Shown: positions 22,773 to 27,207 of the stretch, piece by piece
Numbering within the stretch: position 1 is the stretch's first letter
How the letters are laid out: every line of letters starts with the position of its first letter
Assembly: GCA_031546985.1 (NCBI GenBank)
Contig: JAVBJN010000058.1
Coordinates: 1 to 27,207 of the forward strand
Reading direction: 5' to 3'
DNA: 27,207 nucleotides
Source of the DNA: JAVBJN01 sp031546985
GTDB taxonomy: Bacteria; Bacteroidota; Bacteroidia; Chitinophagales; Chitinophagaceae
Position numbers and translations under genes: made by a program
The notes under the pieces: generated by a model
Database searches by the model: none
Told to the model about the DNA's origin: nothing
The model's input: only the letters and a program-made list of their open reading frames with translations

Positions 22773-22934
22773 GATTGCGGATTAGTGAATTGTGAATTGG
22801 CGGGGTTGCACGCTATGACGCTGAGAAGCAATGGCGCAAAGGAATGAAGCTCGCGGCGGTACAGCGGGATGGTTTTCAACTCATTTATTAGGTGCCTGAG
22901 CCCCGCATGGGCGGGACAGGCTTTGTCGAAGGCC
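22773..22934. repeat. REP-like element with heptamer repeats upstream of purT
   Basis: Units GATTGCG, GATTAGT, GAATTGT, GAATTGG (22773-22800) are in exact 7-bp register. A module CTCGCGGCGGTACAGCGGGA (22852-22871) resembles 12530-12549. A complete long-form element runs from GGTGCCTGAG (22891) through CCCCGCATGGGCGGGACAGG (22901-22920) to TGTCGAAGGCC (22924-22934). No gene is seen here. Confidence 0.7.
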
Positions 22935-22976
22935 ATCATTGACCTTCACCATTCACCTCTGCCCCAGCCTTTTGTT

Positions 22977-23024
22977 TCATTATTTCATTGTCGCATTAGG
23001 TCATTATCACATTGCTTCATTAGC
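22977..23024. repeat. 8-bp phased degenerate tandem repeat before purT
   Basis: Six octamers are in exact register: TCATTATT, TCATTGTC, GCATTAGG, TCATTATC, ACATTGCT, TCATTAGC. The core CATT[A/G] starts at 22978, 22986, 22994, 23002, 23010 and 23018. The array ends 25 bp before the purT start codon. Confidence 0.8.
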
Positions 23025-23049
23025 TTTGCTCCACTTTAGCTCCTACTTT

Positions 23050-24228
23050 ATGCAAAAGAAGATTATGCTGCTTGGTTCGGGAGAACTGGGTAAAGAGTTT
23101 GTAATTGCCGCCCAAAGATTGGGTCAGTATATTATTGCAGTAGATTCCTATAACGATGCGCCGGCACAACAAGTGGCCGATGAGCGTGAGGTGATCAACA
23201 TGCTGGACGGTGCCGAGCTGGACCGTATTGTGGCCAAACACCAACCCGATATTATTGTTCCGGAAATTGAAGCCATCCGCACCGAACGTTTTTACGATTA
23301 CGAAAAACAAGGCATCCAGGTGGTGCCCAGTGCCAAAGCGGCCAACTTTACCATGAACCGTAAGGCCATTCGCGATCTGGCTGCTAAAGACCTGGGGCTG
23401 AGAACCGCCAACTACCGTTATGCCAATAGTCTGCAGGAATTGCAGGAAGCCGTAGCTGCTGTGGGTATGCCCTGCGTAGTAAAACCGCTCATGTCCTCTT
23501 CAGGCAAAGGCCAGTCGGTGATCAAAACCGAAAACGATATTGAAACGGCCTGGAACTACGCGCAAAGCGGCAAACGTGGCGACCAGACCGAGGTTATCGT
23601 AGAAGCATTTGTACAATTCAATTCAGAAATAACCCTGCTTACCGTAACCCAGCAAAACGGCCCTACCCTGTTTTGCCTGCCTATCGGGCACCGGCAGGAG
23701 CGCGGCGACTACCAGGAGAGCTGGCAGCCCGCAGCTATTACTACCGACCACCTGAAAGAAGCACAGGAAATGGCCGCCAAAGTAACCGAAGCCCTCATCG
23801 GCGCCGGTATCTGGGGTGTAGAATTTTTCCTGGCCGATGAAGGGGTGTATTTTTCTGAATTGTCGCCACGCCCGCACGATACCGGTATGGTAACGCTGGC
23901 CGGCACCCAAAACCTTTCGGAGTTTGAACTGCATGCACGCGCCGTACTTGGCCTGCCTATTGCAGAAATCACTTATGAGCGTACCGGAGCCAGCGCAGTA
24001 ATTTTGGCGCAGGAAGAAGGCAGCAAGCCTGTTTTTACCGGTGTAGAAAAAGTATTGAGCCAGCCTAAAACCGACATTCGCCTGTTTGGCAAACCCATTA
24101 CCCGCCCTTACCGCAGAATGGGTGTAGTACTTACCTACAATGCACCCGGTGCAGATGTAGACGCGGTAAAGCAAAGAGCCATTGACCTGGCCAAAGAAGT
24201 ATCAGTAAAGCCTACCGAAAGCATTTAG
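23050..24228 (+). CDS. purT: formate-dependent phosphoribosylglycinamide formyltransferase PurT
   Basis: ATG 23050 gives 392 residues, the same length as E. coli PurT; a longer frame begins at 22939 but its first 37 residues translate repeat sequence. Residues 1-110 are the N-terminal pre-ATP-grasp domain (KKIMLLGSGELGKEFVIAAQRLG). The ATP-grasp core has CVVKPLMSSSGKGQSVIK near 145-165 (P-loop-like), GVEFFLADEGVYFSELSPRPHDTGMVT near 257-283 (metal ligands), and a C-terminal domain. The enzyme uses ATP and formate to formylate GAR to FGAR in purine synthesis, bypassing the 10-formyl-THF route of PurN. It is a single-gene transcript ending at a good terminator. Confidence 0.95.
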   Translation: MQKKIMLLGSGELGKEFVIAAQRLGQYIIAVDSYNDAPAQQVADEREVINMLDGAELDRIVAKHQPDIIVPEIEAIRTERFYDYEKQGIQVVPSAKAANFTMNRKAIRDLAAKDLGLRTANYRYANSLQELQEAVAAVGMPCVVKPLMSSSGKGQSVIKTENDIETAWNYAQSGKRGDQTEVIVEAFVQFNSEITLLTVTQQNGPTLFCLPIGHRQERGDYQESWQPAAITTDHLKEAQEMAAKVTEALIGAGIWGVEFFLADEGVYFSELSPRPHDTGMVTLAGTQNLSEFELHARAVLGLPIAEITYERTGASAVILAQEEGSKPVFTGVEKVLSQPKTDIRLFGKPITRPYRRMGVVLTYNAPGADVDAVKQRAIDLAKEVSVKPTESI

Positions 24229-24254
24229 ACCCTTTCCTGCACATTATATAAACG

Positions 24255-24287
24255 AAAGACCGGAAGTATTGTGCTTCCGGTCTTTTT
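24255..24287. terminator. bidirectional intrinsic terminator
   Basis: AAAGACCGGAAG (24255-24266) pairs perfectly with CTTCCGGTCTTT (24274-24285), loop TATTGTG, followed by TT. It separates purT from the convergent T9SS protein gene. Confidence 0.88.
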
Positions 24288-24309
24288 ATGTTTAAAGTTC
24301 AGGTGTTTA

Positions 24310-25170
24310 TTAATGCTGCACCGATACCATTTTGGTTACCGTATAGCCACCCACCGTAAGGTTTACCTGGTATAGTCCATTGCTCCAGTTACCCGTTTGC
24401 AAATCAAAGCTGTGTACACCAGATTCCAATGTAGTGGTTGCAGTGGCACTCACCAACTGACCGGCCATATTATAAACATGGTAGCTTACATCATTGCGGT
24501 TATCCAATGAAAATTTGAGGTGTAACGCGCCCGCAGTGGGGTTAGGAAAGATATTGTACACAAAATCCTGCTCTACCATATCGTGCACACCCAGCGGGGC
24601 CAACCCGCAAACGGTGCTTATGCGGCTGCGTAGTTTGGCCACAGTGTTGATCTGGGTACTTATTGTAAAAATCTGGCTATTGGGGCATATCACCAGCATA
24701 GCAGGCATAGCCAGAAGATGGGCTCCGTTTAATGTATCGAAATAAGAATCGGCCATTGCAAAAACTTCGTTCATCGTCATATCGGCAATCGGGAAGGTAT
24801 TGCCTGCTGTCCAATCGCCATTGCTGGCTGCGGTTGTGCCGCGAATATCGGCCACCGATGAGTTGGGATGCCCATCCAGCATGTACACCATAGCCTCGTA
24901 ACCAACGGTACCCGATGGCCCGTATGTTTTGTAATAATCGTCCAGCATTCCGGAGCTGTTGATAGCCCAGCTCTGCGGACTGTTGATGGCAGAAAAGAAG
25001 AAGAATACCAGGTGCTTGCCCTGGCCCATTACATTTTCAGGCTCCTGTACATTACCGTCTATATCTTCAAAAGAAGGTATATCAGTCAATTGGGTTCCAT
25101 CCGGTTTTACCTGGGCCAAACACCAAAAAGTTTGAAAAAGGAGCAAAAGGGTAAGTAAATTTCGCTTCAT
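24310..25170 (-). CDS. thioredoxin-fold-like T9SS type A secreted protein
   Basis: The protein has 286 residues from ATG 25168-25170. Residues 1-20 are a signal peptide (LLTLLLLFQTFWCLAQ). Residues about 25-185 resemble a TlpA/AhpC-like thioredoxin fold: a start of the kind DGTQLTDIPSFEDIDGN, then KHLVFFFFSAINSPQSW where the active site normally sits, and AMPAMLVICPNSQIF with the cis-Pro-like segment. The CxxC is missing, so redox activity is unlikely. Residues about 205-286 form a T9SS type A sorting domain (NIFPNPTAGALHLKF...GLYQVNLTVGGYTVTKMVSVQ). Predicted to be exported through T9SS. The gene is alone between a terminator and an unrelated gene. Confidence 0.8.
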   Translation of the reverse strand: MKRNLLTLLLLFQTFWCLAQVKPDGTQLTDIPSFEDIDGNVQEPENVMGQGKHLVFFFFSAINSPQSWAINSSGMLDDYYKTYGPSGTVGYEAMVYMLDGHPNSSVADIRGTTAASNGDWTAGNTFPIADMTMNEVFAMADSYFDTLNGAHLLAMPAMLVICPNSQIFTISTQINTVAKLRSRISTVCGLAPLGVHDMVEQDFVYNIFPNPTAGALHLKFSLDNRNDVSYHVYNMAGQLVSATATTTLESGVHSFDLQTGNWSNGLYQVNLTVGGYTVTKMVSVQH

Positions 25171-25209
25171 TATATTGTGTTTTTATTAATAAAACAGATA
25201 CACAATATA
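25171..25209 (-). promoter_or_regulatory. nested palindromes touching the start codon of the T9SS protein gene
   Basis: TATATTGTGT (25171-25180) and ACACAATATA (25200-25209) are perfect 10-bp inverted arms. Between them is TTTTATTAATAAAA (25181-25194), itself a perfect 14-bp palindrome. One outer arm ends directly against the ATG at 25170. This can be an operator or a leader hairpin that hides the ribosome binding region. Confidence 0.55.
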
Positions 25210-25253
25210 ATCAATCAAGCAGTCAATTACAATAAATATTATTAGTATTTACA

Positions 25254-25943
25254 CTATTCGGCCAGGTCATTAAAATCGTCTATAAAAGCATTGCAATAGC
25301 CTTCCCGCTTATATTTAGATTCGTCTTTGCGCAGCATAAAACGGCTAATGTTCAGAAACGAAGCGCCAAAATCTTTTTGCAACTGGGCATAAATCTCCTC
25401 CCAGGTTTTTTCTTCTCCAATATCGGTAAGGTATTTAGATGCGCCCTGGTCGTCGCCATAAAAAGCATATTTGCCTCCCAGGTTATGCACTTCCTGCTTT
25501 ACCCGGTTGCGAAACCAGGTTATGCCCATTTCGCTTTCGGCAATATTACCTTCGCCATTAAAATACCGGCTAAAGCTCCACCAACGTGCGGCAAACGGTG
25601 CACTGCATTTAAAGCTCTCTTTATAGATCAGGAGTTCAAAATCTTCGGGGGTTTTATAATCGAACAGCTCGAAACAAACCGAACCTTCGTATTGGCCGGG
25701 GCTGTAAAGCCGGTCGCAGTGGTAATAGTCGCGCAGGAAATACATCCAGGCAGTGCCTTTATCTACACGTCCGGTTTCAATAAATTCGTATGTACCCTCA
25801 AATCCCCGCTCAGGATCCAGCCAATCGTCCTGGTAGCCATATAAAACCGTAACGCCCAACCGGTCGGAGAGGTCGCGCGCCAGCACCTCCAGCGATGAAG
25901 TATCTAAACCATGTTGTCCTAATGCAATCAATTCATGTACCAT
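25254..25943 (-). CDS. hypothetical protein, unrecognised
   Basis: I do not recognise this family. ATG 25941-25943 gives 229 residues; a TTG at 25955 would add 4. The protein is soluble and rich in aromatic residues: YGYQDDWLDPERGFEGTYEF, MYFLRDYYHCDRLYSPGQYEG, and APFAARWWSFSRYFNGEGN. The last third has WEEIYAQLQKDFGASFLNISRF. There is no signal peptide or membrane helix. The beginning (ARDLSDRLGVTVLYGYQDD) suggests a small alpha/beta domain. Base use is like its neighbours. It has 83 bp before the T9SS gene and could be co-transcribed. A cytoplasmic immunity-like or regulatory role would be a guess. Confidence 0.7.
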   Translation of the reverse strand: MVHELIALGQHGLDTSSLEVLARDLSDRLGVTVLYGYQDDWLDPERGFEGTYEFIETGRVDKGTAWMYFLRDYYHCDRLYSPGQYEGSVCFELFDYKTPEDFELLIYKESFKCSAPFAARWWSFSRYFNGEGNIAESEMGITWFRNRVKQEVHNLGGKYAFYGDDQGASKYLTDIGEEKTWEEIYAQLQKDFGASFLNISRFMLRKDESKYKREGYCNAFIDDFNDLAE

Positions 25944-26061
25944 ACCGGCCGCCAAAATACATCAAGAATTACTAATTGTTTAAAGCTATTATATATTAAA
26001 AGAATATCCAACTTCAATTTAGTTGTTAAATCGCCAAAAGCCAGAGGTAACGGGCATGGCA

Positions 26062-26092
26062 TTTGATACCATTGCGAAAATGGTTAGCTTTG
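26062..26092 (+). promoter_or_regulatory. promoter of the class A PBP gene
   Basis: TTTG (26062-26065) and TAGCTTTG (26085-26092) are exact matches to the Bacteroidota -33 and -7 elements, 19 bp apart. ATG 26127 is 34 bp further on. It is the clearest promoter in the window. Confidence 0.75.
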
Positions 26093-26126
26093 TTCGCTAA
26101 GCAAAAGCAACCCTAAAACAGCATAC

Positions 26127-27207
26127 ATGAAGCGATCTGTAAAATGGTTATGGATTATAGTAGTCGGCGGTATTTTGAGTATAAACCTGATTGCCGTGCT
26201 TATCAATGCCGGTGCATTCGGGTATATGCCCAGCATGGAAGAACTGGAGAATCCCAGCAGTGCCCTGGCCAGTGAGGTATATGGTGCAGATGGTTCGGTA
26301 ATGGGCCGTTATTTCCTGGAAGACAGAAGCTATACAGATTACAAAGATATTTCACCCAATGTGGTGCATGCCCTTATAGCCACCGAAGATGAGCGTTTTT
26401 ACGAGCACTCCGGCATCGACCCTATTGGTACCATGGCTATTCCTTACTACCTGGTTACGGGTAAAAGGCGGGGGTCCAGCACCCTTACACAGCAGCTGGC
26501 CAAAAACCTTTTTCCGCGCGAAAACGCCAATATGTTTACCATTCCCTTCATTAAACTGAAAGAGTGGATACTGGCCATTAAACTGGAAAGAAACCTTACC
26601 AAAGACGAAATTGTAACCCTCTATCTTAACACTGTTCCCTTCAGCGATAATACTTATGGCATTAAAAATGCGTCTAAAACATTCTTTAACAAACTACCCA
26701 TCGATTTAAAGGTAGAGGAAGCTGCGGTACTCATTGGTATGCTCAAAGGCAACACGCTGTACAATCCGCGCCGTAACCCCAAAACGGCAACCGACCGCCG
26801 TAATGTGGTGATGGACCAGATGGTGAAAAACAATTTTCTGGGTGCGGGCGAAGCGCAAATGCTCAAAAGCCAGCCTCTTAAACTCGACTACAATAAAATA
26901 GCCAGCCACCACGAAGGGGTAGCGCCTTACTTCCGCCAGGTACTCGAGCAAGACCTGAAGAAATGGTGCAAGGAGCATAAAAAGCCCGATGGCCACGAAT
27001 ACAATATTTACAAAGACGGGCTTAAGGTTTATACCTCTATCGATCCTACGATGCAGCGGTATGCCGAGCAGGCAGTGGCGCAACACCTGGCCAGCCTGCA
27101 AAAGCAGTTCGTATCCCAATCGCAGATCGCTAATGGCAGCGTTTGGAAAAAACATGGCAATATCCTGAACGAGGCCATCAAAAACAGCGACCGTTATAAA
27201 ATGATGA
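26127..27207 (+). CDS. class A penicillin-binding protein (PBP1A type), 3' end outside the window
   Basis: The frame is open for 360 codons from ATG 26127 to the window end. Residues 5-30 form an N-terminal membrane anchor (VKWLWIIVVGGILSINLIAVLI). The GT51 glycosyltransferase domain follows, with catalytic-site motif ATEDERFYEHSGID (85-98, Glu87 as general base) and RGSSTLTQQLAKNLF (115-129), then LKEWILAIKLERNLTKDEIVTLYLN and a segment NTVPFSDNTYGIKNASKTFF. A domain VYTSIDPTMQRYAEQAV leads to the transpeptidase domain, which is cut off. Class A PBPs polymerise and cross-link peptidoglycan at the outer face of the inner membrane. It has its own exact promoter. Confidence 0.93.
   Translation, partial: MKRSVKWLWIIVVGGILSINLIAVLINAGAFGYMPSMEELENPSSALASEVYGADGSVMGRYFLEDRSYTDYKDISPNVVHALIATEDERFYEHSGIDPIGTMAIPYYLVTGKRRGSSTLTQQLAKNLFPRENANMFTIPFIKLKEWILAIKLERNLTKDEIVTLYLNTVPFSDNTYGIKNASKTFFNKLPIDLKVEEAAVLIGMLKGNTLYNPRRNPKTATDRRNVVMDQMVKNNFLGAGEAQMLKSQPLKLDYNKIASHHEGVAPYFRQVLEQDLKKWCKEHKKPDGHEYNIYKDGLKVYTSIDPTMQRYAEQAVAQHLASLQKQFVSQSQIANGSVWKKHGNILNEAIKNSDRYKMM

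Noticed and set aside
22939..23049. 37-residue N-terminal extension of PurT
   Set aside because: It translates the octamer repeat; ATG 23050 gives the normal family length.

Overview
The window looks like a chromosomal segment of a Bacteroidota bacterium, most likely of the Chitinophagaceae/Sphingobacteriales type. The evidence is: two secreted proteins with type IX secretion (T9SS) C-terminal sorting domains, a T9SS PorW/SprE-like component, the bactofilin-AtpZ gene pair, a TPM protein with a Gly/Ser tail, and promoters of the Bacteroidota TTTG...TAnnTTTG form with little Shine-Dalgarno signal. No rRNA, tRNA, CRISPR array, integrase, transposase or defence island was seen. It is mostly a housekeeping region; its unusual content lies between the genes.

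Layout. 1-150: a reverse-strand, high-GC glmU-like C-terminus butted against a forward dnaG-like C-terminus, probably a chimeric contig end. 439-3137 (+): TPM lipoprotein, a small membrane protein and a DUF1801 protein. 3251-8080 (-): a large T9SS-secreted SprB-repeat protein, a family-2 glycosyltransferase, a PaaI-type thioesterase and a small YdeI/OmpD-associated protein. 8211-9161 (+): OxyR. 9487-11930 (-): M48 lipoprotein protease, plsY, prmA. 12047-12352 (+): YbaB/EbfC. 12650-15298 (-): MbnP-like lipoprotein, then the overlapping run SprT-like, 4-TM protein, AtpZ and bactofilin. 15633-19064 (+): PorW/SprE with a long 11-residue repeat. 19169-21626 (-): YpfJ-like zinc peptidase and histidine decarboxylase. 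21782-24228 (+): Lrp/AsnC regulator (divergent from hdc), an unrecognised protein, purT. 24310-25943 (-): a thioredoxin-fold T9SS protein and an unrecognised protein. 26127 to the end (+): a class A penicillin-binding protein cut by the window.

How the genes work together. Cell-envelope functions dominate: T9SS machinery (PorW/SprE) and two predicted T9SS cargos, bactofilin, PBP1A, PlsY, and several membrane or lipoprotein metallopeptidases. Likely regulatory pairings are OxyR with its own promoter, and the Lrp/AsnC regulator with the divergent hdc gene. Most transcription units end in clear intrinsic terminators, several of them shared by convergent genes.

Most unusual content. (1) A dispersed REP-like element occurs in three intergenic regions in short and long versions, the long one carrying an extra hairpin of about 20 bp; it is accompanied by degenerate tandem arrays with exact 7-bp or 8-bp period. 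(2) Two-turn-spaced direct repeats sit upstream of a -7 element of the large T9SS cargo gene. (3) The bactofilin and AtpZ reading frames overlap by about 110 bp through low-complexity sequence. (4) PorW/SprE has 16 repeat units of 11 residues with an 82-residue super-period. These are readings of the sequence by eye; no database search was possible.
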